Notes: a model not told the origin generated them from the sequence alone. 64,000 nucleotides of DNA from Desulfobaculum bizertense DSM 18034 (GCF_900167065.1 NZ_FUYA01000001.1:496001-560000); one strand, 5' to 3'. Positions 1 through 8,520 are shown, counted from the first letter of the stretch. Numbers and translations: made by a program.

Positions 1-148
1 GAGCAGAATACTGCTCTGGATTGCTCAGCTTTTTATGTATTTCGTCCGTGCTGTATATCCAGTGAGGACCCAAAGCCAGAGCATCACCAGCAAACATTCC
101 CAAGAGAGCGCCAGCCGCCCGTTCCTGTGGTGAAAGCGAAGTACTCAT
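1..148 (-). CDS. ADP-ribosylglycohydrolase family protein, N-terminal fragment
   Basis: This is the 5' end of a minus-strand gene that runs off the left edge of the window. The translation begins MSTSLSPQERAAGALLG and continues with MFAGDALALGPHWIY, the typical N-terminal metal-binding segment of ADP-ribosylglycohydrolases (DraG family), which remove ADP-ribose from modified proteins or small molecules. I chose the ATG at 146-148 because a GGAG lies about 8 nt upstream; an in-frame ATG at 152-154 is too close to it. Only about 49 codons are visible, so the catalytic domain cannot be checked and the substrate is unknown. Confidence 0.75.
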   Translation of the reverse strand, partial: MSTSLSPQERAAGALLGMFAGDALALGPHWIYSTDEIHKKLSNPEQYSA

Positions 149-306
149 ACGCATCACTCCAGTTGAAATGGTGAGGGGTTCTTTATTATTTATGTGCTCT
201 TGTCTTTTGTTGCAAGCGAATCTCAGCGATTTCTCCCCGGCTTCTGGTCGTACCGTTAGAAAATATTTTATACTAGAGCTACATACAGAGCATGGAACTC
301 TGTTCC

Positions 307-330
307 CATTTCTCTAACATATGAGAAATG
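307..330. promoter_or_regulatory. Inverted repeat in the divergent spacer before the CDF transporter
   Basis: The 288-bp spacer between two divergent genes (149-436) contains a perfect 8-bp inverted repeat, CATTTCTC and GAGAAATG, with an 8-nt spacer. A TATACT hexamer near 270 could be a -10 box for the rightward gene, but I see no convincing -35. The repeat could be an operator for metal control of the exporter; that is inference. Confidence 0.3.
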
Positions 331-436
331 CGTCTTTTTTTGCAGAATAGACAGGCCAAATACCTTGACTGTCTGTTTTCCGTGCGTACCCTTCACCGCA
401 TGACGCATGGGAAAAAGTCCCATGAAAGGAAGTATT

Positions 437-1654
437 GTGAAAGCTCACGAAACCGCGCAAAAGGAACTGCGTTCTGCGCAAAAACGTGCTCTCTTTTCAA
501 TTTTTGTGAACGCGTCGCTGGCCGGAGCAAAGGGCATTGCGGGATTTGCCGCAGGGAGTGCCTCGCTCATTGGCGACGCCCTGCATTCTGCAACTGATGT
601 TTTGGCTTCTGGCGCGGCCTTTGTTGGCTTATGGCTCGCCGGGCGCCGTCATCCCTCGTTTCCGTACGGTCTGTACAAGGCAGAAACCGTCGCGACCCTT
701 ATTATCAGTATTGTCGTTATTCTCGCCGCCTATGAGATTGGGCGCTGGGCAATTGTAGGAACTCCCGGTGCTCCCAACACAACGCTGGCTCTTACGGTTG
801 CTGTCGCTTCCCTGATTATTACAGTTTCTTTTGGTCTGTATCAGCTTGCTCAGGGGCGAAAGCTTGGCTCCACAGCCCTTGTCGCGGATGCTCGTGACTA
901 CCTTGTCGACGGTGCCTCGACTCTCGTGGTTATCGCCAGTCTGATCGGTGAATCCTTTGGCTACCATCTTGAGCGTTACGCCGCTGGTGCGGTTTCTCTG
1001 TTTGTTTTTTGGGCCGGAGGCACATTACTTTTTCGGACTCTGAAAGACTTGATGGATGCCGGTATGGATCCAGAGGAACAGGAGAAAATTTCGAGCTATC
1101 TGAAAGCACATCCGCAGGTCCGCAGTGTTGAGGACTGCATGGGCCGCACTGCTGGTGGGCGCTATATCATCAATCTGGATGTTATTTTGCACACGACCTC
1201 GCATGAGGTTGCAGACCGGGTTGCAGATCGGCTTGAAGAAGAGCTTTATGCGGAATTCCCGCGTGTCGTGATGGCGCACATACGGACGCATCACGGCCAT
1301 TCGGTAACAATACGGCGTTTTGTCCCTGCGCAGGATGAGAGCGGAAAGAGTTCAGAGCACTTTGCCTCTGCACCGTATTTTCGTGTCGAAACTGTAGACG
1401 CTGGTACCGGGAATGTTTTGCATTTTGAGGTGCTCCCCAATCCCCACAGCGACGCAGAAAAGACCAAGGGGCTTTTGGTTGGAAAGTGGCTTTTGGAGCT
1501 GGACCCTGACGAGGTGTGCATTGGCTCGGCAGGCGTGAACAAAACCGCAGGCTATCTGCTGCGAGAGGCTGGCGTGCGTCTTTTGGAAATGGATGGTACT
1601 CTTTGTGCTGATGTGGCGCATCTGCATTCTTCAAATGAGACTCCCGCGTCCTAA
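437..1654 (+). CDS. Cation diffusion facilitator (CDF) metal exporter with C-terminal NifX/NifB-like domain
   Basis: An inner-membrane divalent-metal/proton antiporter of the CDF family. The N-terminal half has the family's membrane segments and the metal-site motif GDALHSATDVL. After the usual cytoplasmic ferredoxin-like domain the last ~100 residues (from about PYFRVETVD) resemble the dinitrogenase iron-molybdenum cofactor domain of NifX/NifB/NifY, giving about 405 aa instead of the usual ~300. I chose GTG 437 because AAGGAAG lies 4 nt upstream; ATG 407 or 422 would add 10 or 5 residues. It stands just before an ABC metal importer on the same strand, so export and import genes are adjacent. 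The metal is not readable from sequence; Zn or Fe is likely. Confidence 0.85.
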   Translation: MKAHETAQKELRSAQKRALFSIFVNASLAGAKGIAGFAAGSASLIGDALHSATDVLASGAAFVGLWLAGRRHPSFPYGLYKAETVATLIISIVVILAAYEIGRWAIVGTPGAPNTTLALTVAVASLIITVSFGLYQLAQGRKLGSTALVADARDYLVDGASTLVVIASLIGESFGYHLERYAAGAVSLFVFWAGGTLLFRTLKDLMDAGMDPEEQEKISSYLKAHPQVRSVEDCMGRTAGGRYIINLDVILHTTSHEVADRVADRLEEELYAEFPRVVMAHIRTHHGHSVTIRRFVPAQDESGKSSEHFASAPYFRVETVDAGTGNVLHFEVLPNPHSDAEKTKGLLVGKWLLELDPDEVCIGSAGVNKTAGYLLREAGVRLLEMDGTLCADVAHLHSSNETPAS

Positions 1655-1658
1655 ACCC

Positions 1659-1684
1659 TTGACAGTTTTTTTTCTGTAATTACA
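1659..1684 (+). promoter_or_regulatory. Promoter-like TTGACA and palindrome before the metal importer
   Basis: TTGACA at 1659-1664 is followed by a T-run and a perfect 10-bp palindrome TGTAATTACA (1675-1684), where a -10 box should lie. A Fur/Zur-family operator overlapping a promoter would fit the downstream metal importer, but the palindrome is short and the -10 is poor. Confidence 0.35.
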
Positions 1685-1702
1685 ACTGCCTTTTTGTCTT
1701 TG

Positions 1703-1726
1703 AGGAGCGGATCACCGCTCCTTTTT
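1703..1726 (+). terminator. Hairpin plus T-run between CDF gene and importer
   Basis: AGGAGCGG-ATCA-CCGCTCCT followed by TTTT is a compact intrinsic terminator. It lies after the CDF stop but also after the only promoter-like TTGACA and just 9 nt before the ribosome-binding site of the ATPase gene, so it could act as a leader attenuator rather than a simple gene-end terminator. Confidence 0.6.
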
Positions 1727-1741
1727 GCAAGAGGAGGGCGC

Positions 1742-2566
1742 ATGGATAATCCAGTGGTTGAAATGCGCGGCGTCTCATTTTCCTACGATGGCCTGACCCG
1801 AATCCTTCGCGACGTCAATCTGACCGTTGCAGCGGGCGATTATCTGGCTGTCCTTGGTCCCAATGGCGGTGGCAAAAGCACGCTTATGCGACTTCTGCTT
1901 GGCCTTCTGACTCCAAGCTCTGGCGAAATCAGAATCCTTGGAAAGAAGCCATCCGAAGTCTGCACTCGCATTGGGTATATGCCTCAGCTAAATGAAGCGA
2001 CACGCATCTTCCCCATTTCTGTTTTGGGAGTCACTTTGATGGGACTCATCGGAGCGACCGGGAGAGGTTGGCTTTTTAGTCGAAAAGAAAAAAAACTCGC
2101 TCAGGCGGCTCTTGATCGCGTTGGTATGTTGGAATTTCAGCACCGGCGCATTGATCGGCTTTCTGGCGGGCAGCGGCAGCGGGTTTACATTGCTCGCGCT
2201 ATTATTTCTTCCCCAGACTTACTCTTACTTGATGAACCGACTGCCAGTGTCGATGCTGGTGGGCGGTCTGCCTTGCTGACTTTGCTTATGGAACTGAACA
2301 GGGAAATGAGCATCATTCATGTCAGCCATGATCTGAGTGTTGTGGCCGCAGGAGCGCACAGCGTTGCCTGCGTGAACAGGACTCTTCATTTTCATCCGCG
2401 TCCAGAGATTACAAAAGACATGCTACAGATGATGTATGGCGGAGATGAAAAAGGACGTTGTCCTGTTGAAATTTTTGCTCACGGAGATATTCCGCACCGT
2501 GTTGTGGAAGAGTGCGACGATGAAGAGGCTCCTGCACTCATTACTCCGGAGGGGCGTCGTTTATGA
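1742..2566 (+). CDS. Metal (zinc/manganese-type) ABC transporter ATP-binding protein
   Basis: ZnuC/MntB-like ATPase that powers uptake of a divalent metal through the permease encoded next. Walker A (GPNGGGKST), the ABC signature LSGGQRQRV, Walker B (DLLLLDEPTASVD) and the switch His (VSHDLS) are all present in about 274 aa. ATG 1742 follows the strong site AGAGGAGGG; an upstream in-frame start at 1694 has no ribosome-binding site and would begin before the terminator hairpin. The stop overlaps the permease start (ATGA), so the two are translationally coupled. No periplasmic binding protein gene is in the window, so it must lie elsewhere. Confidence 0.88.
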   Translation: MDNPVVEMRGVSFSYDGLTRILRDVNLTVAAGDYLAVLGPNGGGKSTLMRLLLGLLTPSSGEIRILGKKPSEVCTRIGYMPQLNEATRIFPISVLGVTLMGLIGATGRGWLFSRKEKKLAQAALDRVGMLEFQHRRIDRLSGGQRQRVYIARAIISSPDLLLLDEPTASVDAGGRSALLTLLMELNREMSIIHVSHDLSVVAAGAHSVACVNRTLHFHPRPEITKDMLQMMYGGDEKGRCPVEIFAHGDIPHRVVEECDDEEAPALITPEGRRL

Positions 2567-3387
2567 TGGATATTTTACAGTTTGAGTTTATGCGCAACGC
2601 GTTTGCTGCCGGTCTTCTCGCCAGCATTGCCTGTGGAGTGATCGGGACTCTTGTCGTTGTGAACAGGCTCGTCTTTCTTTCCGGTGCCGTTGCCCATACG
2701 GCCTATGGTGGCCTTGGACTTGCCTCTTTTATGGGGTGGCCTGTGATGCCCTGCGCTGTTGGATTTTCGCTCGCCGCGAGTGGGGCAATGGCCGCCGTAA
2801 CAGCCCGGGACAGGCATCGTTCAGACACGCTCATTGGTGTTATGTGGGCTGGTGGCATGGCTTTTGGTATTTTGCTTCTCGATTTTACTCCCGGCTACAA
2901 TGTCGATCTCATGAGTTTTTTGTTTGGCAGCATTTTGGCCGTTCCTGTTCAGGATTTATGGGTTATGGCAGGTTTGGATTGTGCCATCCTGTTAACAACA
3001 CTGATTTTTTACAAGAATTTTGAGGCGCTTTCTTATGACTGCGAGTTTGCCGAGGTGCGTGGCGTTCCCGTTGTCGGTCTCTATTTTCTTTTGCTCGCGA
3101 TGGTCGGCGTTTCTGTTGTGATGATTATTCGGGTCGTGGGCCTTATTCTCGTGATTGCGCTGTTATCTATCCCCCCTGGGATTGCCATTCACCGCACCAA
3201 CAGTTTGCTCGGCATGATGTGGCGTTCCACTCTTCTCGCGGCTCTTTTTTGTTGTGTGGGCCTGATTTGTGCCTATCATTTCGATTTGACCTCCGGCGCC
3301 TCCATTATCGCCGTCGCCGTTGTCTCTTACCTCTTCATTGGCGTTTACGACTTTTTTATGAAGAAACGAGGTTTTATTGCTCGTTAA
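2563..3387 (+). CDS. Metal ABC transporter permease (ZnuB/MntC family)
   Basis: Integral inner-membrane subunit of the metal importer, about 274 aa with eight or more hydrophobic segments spread through its length. Family features include the N-terminal ASIACGVIGTLVVVNRLVFL stretch and the late VGLILVIALLSIPPGIA segment typical of ABC-3 permeases. It starts inside the stop of the ATPase gene (ATGA overlap at 2563-2566), supporting a two-gene operon. It ends in a copy of the structured repeat, whose terminator-like hairpin probably ends the transcript. Zinc is the most common substrate for this family but manganese or iron cannot be excluded. Confidence 0.87.
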   Translation: MMDILQFEFMRNAFAAGLLASIACGVIGTLVVVNRLVFLSGAVAHTAYGGLGLASFMGWPVMPCAVGFSLAASGAMAAVTARDRHRSDTLIGVMWAGGMAFGILLLDFTPGYNVDLMSFLFGSILAVPVQDLWVMAGLDCAILLTTLIFYKNFEALSYDCEFAEVRGVPVVGLYFLLLAMVGVSVVMIIRVVGLILVIALLSIPPGIAIHRTNSLLGMMWRSTLLAALFCCVGLICAYHFDLTSGASIIAVAVVSYLFIGVYDFFMKKRGFIAR

Positions 3388-3410
3388 AGTAGGATGGGCG
3401 GGTGGCGGAA

Positions 3411-3893
3411 AAGATTGGGGGCCAGCCCCAGCGCGGTAGTGCTGGATGGGTGGGGGGGAAGATTGGGGGCCAGCCCCCAAACCCCCGCGTAAGGGAATGA
3501 TTCCCTTACGTATCCTCATCGAGTTTGAATTCGTTCCACGCTTCGCGTGAATCAAATTCAAACTTGTTGGGCATAACGTCGAGAGCTTCTTTCTCTTCTG
3601 CGAGTTGCCACCATTTTCTTTCTGAGCGCAAGCGTTCAGAAAGAAAGGGTTGAGGCGCAAAGAAAAAGAACACACGTTCAGTTAACTAGGCCGAAAAAAA
3701 TGGGACCGAAATGGAGAGGAGAGCGTAGCTCTCATCACATTTCGGTCCCATTTTATTTCGGGCGAAATCGGGATTCCCAAGGGCCTCGTCCTGGGGCGGG
3801 GTCAAGGGGCAGCGCCCCTGCAGAGCACGAGACGGAGTCTCGTAACCCCACCCACCCTAGCGCCCCTTGCAGAGCGCGAGATAGAGTCTCGTA
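3411..3893 (+). repeat. Hairpin-array repeat, copy 1 (long form)
   Basis: First of eight same-orientation copies of a multi-hairpin intergenic element. Order: H1a (3416-3430), CCAGC/GCTGG hairpin, a second H1 (TGGGGGCCAGCCCCCA), the conserved 23-nt palindrome H2 at 3488-3510, linker TATCCTCATCGAG, H3 (GTTTGAATT ... AATTCAAAC), linker with GCCACCAT, H4, H5 at 3689-3763, then CCAAGG/CCTTGG-type H6 (degenerate here), H7 GGGGCAGCGCCCC and H8 ACGAGAC-GGA-GTCTCGT, with a second H8-like unit near 3877-3892. H5 has a unique stem here built on TGGGACCGAAAT/ATTTCGGTCCCA and is terminator-like on both strands. It lies between convergent genes. Confidence 0.93.
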
Positions 3894-3909
3894 ATTCTAG
3901 CCCCTGAGC

Positions 3910-5091
3910 TTAAAAATTAAATCGAATAATAACGTGAGTTCCTTTGTGTGGTTCTGAGTCGATGCGGATTTCTCCGCCGAGCTGTTGAACGAGACTTGAT
4001 ATAAGCTGCATGCCGAGGGATTCAGCCTGCTGTATGTCGAAGTTTTCTGGGAGTCCGACGCCGTTGTCTGCGACGCCAAGCTCGACGCGGCTTCCATTGG
4101 AGACGAGGTCAAGGGTGAGGGTGCCCGTCACGGCTTGCGGCCACGCATACTTAAAGGCGTTGGTAATCAGTTCGTTAATGATAAGGCTGACAGGGATAGC
4201 ACTGTCGACGGGGAGGTAAACGTCGTTGACATTGAGTTTGAGTTCAATGTCGTGTGTTGGCGGCAGATACGTGGTCTTGAGAAAATCGACAAACTGCTGA
4301 AGATACTCGTTGTAGTCAATTTTAGCGATGTCGGTGGACTGATAGAGTTTTTCATGAACGAGAGCCATTGATTTAACGCGGCAACGGCTTTCGGTGAAGA
4401 CTTCCTTGGCGAGAGGGTCAGGGATGTGCTGTGACTGGAGATAAAGAAGGCTGGAGATAATCTGAAGATTGTTCTTCACGCGGTGATGGATTTCTTTGAG
4501 AAGGACCTCTTTTTCTTCGAGAGAGGCAGAAAGCTTCTTTTCGATTTTTAGTCGATCCTCAATATTTTTGTTGAGTTCTTCATTGGCGAGCAAAAGCTCG
4601 TGAGTTCGGCGCTCGACTTCGCGCTCAAGTTCTTCGCGATAGCGAACACGTCGCTGGATTTTTTCAGACCGGCGAAAAGCGAGAAGAAGGGCTTCTTCGA
4701 GGACACCCATGTCCTGAATTGGTTTGGTGATGTAGTCCCACGCACCGAGGCGCAGTGCTTCAATGGCGTCATAGAGCACGCCAGTTCCAGAGATCACCAA
4801 AACGGGAGTGAGGGGCGATTCGGCTAAAATCTGAGCGAGGACATCGAGTCCCGCAATTTCAGGGAGTTTGAGATCGACAAGCACGAGATCTGGGGCGTGC
4901 AGTCGAAACATTTCGAGGCCATTTCGGCCGTCAGCTGCTTCCAGAACGACATAGCCACTATCCTCAAGATAGCCTTTGATGCTCTGACGAATAAGTTCTT
5001 CGTCGTCGATGACGAGGAGAGTTTTCCCAAGGGGGCTGTCCTGAGCGCTGTGCTGCTCATCCGCAATATGGGAAGCTTCGAATTCGTTCAT
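3910..5091 (-). CDS. Response-regulator receiver / HisKA_2 histidine kinase hybrid
   Basis: A 393-aa cytoplasmic signalling protein with an N-terminal receiver domain (acidic pair D29-D30, phospho-acceptor D73 in LVLVDLKLPE, and ITKP near 121-124). A charged coiled-coil linker follows (about 140-195). The C-terminal kinase is of the HisKA_2 type with EIHHRVKNNLQ (His 202/203), an N-box NELITNAFKYAW and the G1 motif DNGVGLP. Such receiver-first kinases act as intermediates that take a phosphate from one kinase and pass it on. No membrane segment is visible. ATG 5091 has GAGGTG 6 nt upstream; an upstream start at 5157 would add 22 residues. It ends against repeat copy 1. Confidence 0.87.
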   Translation of the reverse strand: MNEFEASHIADEQHSAQDSPLGKTLLVIDDEELIRQSIKGYLEDSGYVVLEAADGRNGLEMFRLHAPDLVLVDLKLPEIAGLDVLAQILAESPLTPVLVISGTGVLYDAIEALRLGAWDYITKPIQDMGVLEEALLLAFRRSEKIQRRVRYREELEREVERRTHELLLANEELNKNIEDRLKIEKKLSASLEEKEVLLKEIHHRVKNNLQIISSLLYLQSQHIPDPLAKEVFTESRCRVKSMALVHEKLYQSTDIAKIDYNEYLQQFVDFLKTTYLPPTHDIELKLNVNDVYLPVDSAIPVSLIINELITNAFKYAWPQAVTGTLTLDLVSNGSRVELGVADNGVGLPENFDIQQAESLGMQLISSLVQQLGGEIRIDSEPHKGTHVIIRFNF

Positions 5092-5216
5092 GCTCTTCAC
5101 CTCGTGGGTCGGGGGAAAGAAAAATCTTTGAGTGATGGATGAAGTTGTATTCTCCATCTTACGCTGTTTGCAAAAAATGAGTCAAAAGGTTTGTCCTTTA
5201 TCTTGGACATTTTGCG

Positions 5217-5816
5217 CTAATACTTTGAAAGCATTGCGTGAAGCCATTTCGCGCCTTTGCGCTCCTTTCTTCTATCTTCGCTTACCCAAATTTTTTCTTC
5301 GCGAAGCGAAGCCGTGGGCAAGAGGGCGCGGAGCCGGGTTTCGTCCATGCCACTGTACGGAATGCCTCGTTGCTCTGAGCGGCCTTCAGTTGTCCCATAC
5401 TTGAAGCTTAGCCCCATAATCCCACCGGTGCGCAGGGCTTGGGCAAGTCGAAGAAAGCCCTTGGGCAAAGTGGTGTAGGGGAGATGCTGGAGCGACGCAT
5501 TGGCCCAGACTCCATCAAACTGCTCGGTCCAGTCGAGGTCGAGAAAATTCAGGACATGAACTGGTAGTCCTGTGTACCGTGACGCTCTTGCGGCCAGTTC
5601 CTTTGAGCCGTCAAAGGCGGTGACGGTGTATCCTTTTTTGAGAAAGGTCATGCTGTCGCGCCCAGAGCCGCAGCCTGCGTCTAAAATGTGCGCAGGAGCA
5701 GGGCAAAGCGATGTGAAAGGCTCCATGCCTGCGGGCTGCGAGAGAGAAACCGTTTCCTGAAAAAATGTGTCGGCGTGCGTGTTGTAATACTCAAGTACTG
5801 GATTTTTTGTGCTCAT
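5217..5816 (-). CDS. Class I SAM-dependent methyltransferase
   Basis: A soluble 199-aa methyltransferase with motif I (ILDAGCGSGRDSM), the acidic end of strand 2 (VTAFDGS) and a motif IV-like VWANASLQHLP. This arrangement resembles the Methyltransf_11/25 and TehB-like groups, which act on small molecules or metalloids, but the substrate cannot be read. ATG 5816 (MSTKNPVLEYYNTHA) is preceded by AAAGGAACC; the 29 residues possible upstream look like untranslated leader. It lies 125 nt upstream of the hybrid kinase on the same strand and may be cotranscribed, though a functional link is not evident. Confidence 0.82.
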   Translation of the reverse strand: MSTKNPVLEYYNTHADTFFQETVSLSQPAGMEPFTSLCPAPAHILDAGCGSGRDSMTFLKKGYTVTAFDGSKELAARASRYTGLPVHVLNFLDLDWTEQFDGVWANASLQHLPYTTLPKGFLRLAQALRTGGIMGLSFKYGTTEGRSEQRGIPYSGMDETRLRALLPTASLREEKIWVSEDRRKERKGAKWLHAMLSKY

Positions 5817-5933
5817 GAAAAGGTTCCTTTGATTTTGTCGATACAGCAAAGGCGCTTTAGAATAAATGTAAAATCGTATACGCTCATTCCAGTGGAAGCG
5901 CACTGAATCTTACACAATGTAGGGGAAAAGACC

Positions 5934-7268
5934 ATGAGGCGTTGGGTCGCGTTGAGCTGTCTCGCCGTGTCCGCCGTAATTCACGGACTCATTGCCCTTA
6001 TGCTTGTCTTTTGTGTTGATGTACACCTCCCATCTCCTCTTTCTGATCGGTTTCTTTGTACGATGGAGTTGTATTCTGCTGCGCCTGTGGCAAAGAAGGC
6101 TTCTCATCAGCTTGAGCAACAGGCCTCGCCGCCTTTGCAGGAGCATGTCATAGCGAAGGAGGAGCGTTCGGTTGCTCCCATCCCCAAGGCTCCTGCCCCC
6201 ATCAAACAATCTGTCAAAGCGAAATCACGTCCAGCGCCGTCTCCTTCTGTTGCTCGGGCGAAAGCTGTTGTTCATGCCCAGAGTCCTCCTGCCTCTGTAA
6301 GTCCTGCGCGTCGGATAAGCCCCCGCATTTCTGGGAAGAAGCCTGAAAGCAAAGATTTGCCCGGTGTGTACAAAGATACGTCCGGCGTTATCCATGTCGG
6401 TGGGATGTGTGGAATGGCTGGCTTTGCCGATACGTTTTCTCTCGACATGTGTGGAGCTGATGTCTTCACTGACGAAGAATACTGGGGGCATTACGACATG
6501 GGCAAAGGGCGTGTCGTGAGCATCTTGAGTGGGGCAAAGGGGAGCGGGGATTTCCTTTTTTATGACTCCAAAACGCGGCTCTATCGGAAGCTCAAGCGCC
6601 GGTCACGAATGATTTTCTTATACGGTCCATCGTCTTCGAAGTTTGAGCCTGTGCAGGGAGTTTTGACTATTCTTCCCAAGAAGGACCGTTATCACAACGA
6701 GCTTATTCGGAATCCCGCGCAGCTTATGTGGATGGTCGAAGGGCATCCCATGCGGTATGGAACCCGCCTTTTTACCAAGTCGACCTCTTCTACGCTGGAT
6801 GTTCATGGTGTTTCTCTCTTCATTGAGTCTTTGGTGTGTCCAAAGCGGTCTCCAAAGGCGACGATTCTTTTTGTGGATTCGCTTCATGCTGGGCGCTCCG
6901 CCTTTGGCAAAGCCCTTGCCTCTCTTCTCGCTATTCGAGGAATACAGCTTGTTCGGTATGATCCGCGTTGTTGCGGCAAGAGTAGTTACTGTTCTGGGCA
7001 GATTACTCTTAAGCAGCTTCAGCGTGATTTTCAGGCTGTTTATGCATCGCTCCCGTCTTCTTCCCCTTGTGGCGTTTGGCTTCACGGTTCTGCCTCCTCT
7101 CTCTTTTCCCCGTCGTTTTCCACTGACTTTTTGATCTGTTCGGGGTGTTCTGCGCTCCCTGCGCATCCCGTCGACTGTCCAGCGAAACTTTTTTGTGCGC
7201 CAGCTGGTATTCCACCCGCGCTGACCCTTTCGCAGTGTGCATATGACTGGCTTGAGAAGGTGTTTTAG
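5934..7268 (+). CDS. Unknown inner-membrane-anchored protein: TonB-like N-terminus, proline-rich spacer, hydrolase-like C-terminus
   Basis: I do not recognise a family for the whole 444-aa protein. It has a single N-terminal membrane anchor (about residues 8-28) followed by a Pro/Ala/Lys-rich stretch to about residue 140 (PKAPAPIKQSVKAKSRPAPS), the layout of TonB/TolA-type periplasm-spanning proteins. A Cys-containing globular region follows (GGMCGMAGFADTFSLDMCG). The last third has alpha/beta-hydrolase-like features (ILFVDSLHAGRS, LVRYDPRCCGKSS, VWLHGSASS) but no clear nucleophile GxSxG. The many cysteines and the missing TonB C-terminal domain argue against a simple TonB call. Its start ATG 5934 follows GGGGAAAAGACC. 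It ends in repeat copy 2. Confidence 0.6.
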   Translation: MRRWVALSCLAVSAVIHGLIALMLVFCVDVHLPSPLSDRFLCTMELYSAAPVAKKASHQLEQQASPPLQEHVIAKEERSVAPIPKAPAPIKQSVKAKSRPAPSPSVARAKAVVHAQSPPASVSPARRISPRISGKKPESKDLPGVYKDTSGVIHVGGMCGMAGFADTFSLDMCGADVFTDEEYWGHYDMGKGRVVSILSGAKGSGDFLFYDSKTRLYRKLKRRSRMIFLYGPSSSKFEPVQGVLTILPKKDRYHNELIRNPAQLMWMVEGHPMRYGTRLFTKSTSSTLDVHGVSLFIESLVCPKRSPKATILFVDSLHAGRSAFGKALASLLAIRGIQLVRYDPRCCGKSSYCSGQITLKQLQRDFQAVYASLPSSSPCGVWLHGSASSLFSPSFSTDFLICSGCSALPAHPVDCPAKLFCAPAGIPPALTLSQCAYDWLEKVF

Positions 7269-7280
7269 CGAGTGGGGAAG

Positions 7281-7670
7281 AGATTGGGGGCGCCGCCCCC
7301 AAACCCCCGCGTAAGGGAATGATTCCCTTACGTATCCTCATCGAGTTTAAAAGCCGTTCAAGCTTCGCTTGCACGGCTTTTAAACTTGTTGGGGCTAGCG
7401 TCGAGAGCCTCTTTCTCTTTCCCGTGTGTTGCCACCATTCCTTTTGAACGCCTTTTGGCGTTCGAAAGGAATAAGTGCGGTCAGAAAAAGGCAGAAGAAC
7501 ACGCGTTGGGGAAATTCCCCTAGCTCAAAAAATACGGCTGATGGAGAGGAAAGCGAAGCTTTCATCCCATTCAGCCGTATTTTTTGAGCGAAATCGGGAT
7601 TCCCAAGGGCCTCGTCCTTGGGCGGGGTCAAGGGGCAGCGCCCCTTGCAGGGCTTGGGACAGCGTCCCAA
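7281..7670 (+). repeat. Hairpin-array repeat, copy 2
   Basis: Short-form copy between two plus-strand genes. H1 is GGGGGCGCCGCCCCC, H2 is at 7310-7332, H3 is of the second stem type (GTTTAAAAGCCGT ... ACGGCTTTTAAAC around CAAGC-TTC-GCTTG), and H4 is ATTCCTTTTGAACGCC/GGCGTTCGAAAGGAAT. H5 (7523-7589) is of the AATACGGCTGA/TCAGCCGTATT type with long A and T tracts. H6 CCAAGGGCCTCGTCCTTGG, H7 and H8 (TTGGGAC-AGC-GTCCCAA) follow. A degenerate tail continues to about 7725. Confidence 0.93.
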
Positions 7671-7857
7671 TAAAACAACACCCGCCCACCCCAGTGCCTC
7701 TTGCGGAGCGCGAGAGGGATGTTGGTTGGACCATGGTGATAGATTTGCCAATAGGGGCGTATTTGTGCAGAGTGCGCGTTCTGCGCGGGTGAGGCCTGTG
7801 CGGAGAAAAGCAGTGAATACCAGAGTGGGAGCTGTGGTATGAGCAAGGAGAAAAGTG

Positions 7858-8496
7858 ATGGCAGATTTACCAGCTGGTTCGATTTTGCAGAGGGACAAGG
7901 AGAGTTACGCAGTACGAGTAACTCCGCCTTCTGGTGTTGTAACGCCTGAGCAGCTTGAGAAGGTTGCAGAGGTAGCGCGTAAATATAATGCCCCGATGGT
8001 GAAGATCACCTCAGGACAGCGTTTTGCATTGATAGGATTGAAAGAGGACGAGTTGCATGCAGCGTGTGAGGAGCTTCCTTTCAAGGTAGCGGGTCACTAC
8101 GTGCAGGCATGTCCTGGGAACACATGGTGCCGTTTTGGGATGCAGCCTGCACTTGAGACAGCTCATGCCGCAGAGGAGCGCTTTGGTTCTTTTGCAGTTC
8201 CGGCGAAGATTAAGCTTGGAATTTCTGGTTGTTCGATGTGCTGTGCAGAGAGCTACGTCCGGGATCTTGGCCTGATTGGCAGCAAGAAGGGCTGGTCTTT
8301 GGTTGTTGGCGGCAATTCTGCTGGTCGTGCGCGCATTGCGGACGTCTTGGCGGAGGGGCTGAGCACGGAAGATGCATTGGATTTGATGGAGAAATTCCTG
8401 AATTACTATGCAGCAAATGCCAAGAAGAAGCAGCGAGTTGCCCGTTTTGTTGAAGAGAAGGGCATCGAGTCTATCCGCGAGGCACTTCTGGGCTAA
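7858..8496 (+). CDS. Assimilatory-type siroheme sulfite reductase (small, single-chain)
   Basis: A 212-aa protein matching the low-spin 'assimilatory-type' sulfite reductase known from Desulfovibrio vulgaris, which carries one siroheme coupled to one [4Fe-4S] cluster and reduces sulfite to sulfide. It has a nitrite/sulfite reductase ferredoxin-like half domain (about 10-70) and then the cluster/siroheme motif: C-x5-C in ACPGNTWCRFG and C-x3-C in GISGCSMCCAES. It is far shorter than dissimilatory DsrAB or NirA-type enzymes. ATG 7858 is 7 nt after AAGGAG; a GTG three bases earlier is also possible. It is a single-gene unit with its own terminator. The in vivo role is unsettled and may be nitrite or sulfite detoxification. 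Confidence 0.85.
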   Translation: MADLPAGSILQRDKESYAVRVTPPSGVVTPEQLEKVAEVARKYNAPMVKITSGQRFALIGLKEDELHAACEELPFKVAGHYVQACPGNTWCRFGMQPALETAHAAEERFGSFAVPAKIKLGISGCSMCCAESYVRDLGLIGSKKGWSLVVGGNSAGRARIADVLAEGLSTEDALDLMEKFLNYYAANAKKKQRVARFVEEKGIESIREALLG

Positions 8497-8520
8497 GCAG
8501 AGCTTGTGAATAAAATGCAC

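Noticed and set aside
7475-7792. Open frames through the hairpin-array copies (e.g. 7475-7792, 10744-11004, 39049-39540, 45794-46138) with look-alike translations
   Set aside because: The similar peptides simply reflect translation of the same structured repeat. They shift frame between copies, contain both arms of hairpins and lack family features.
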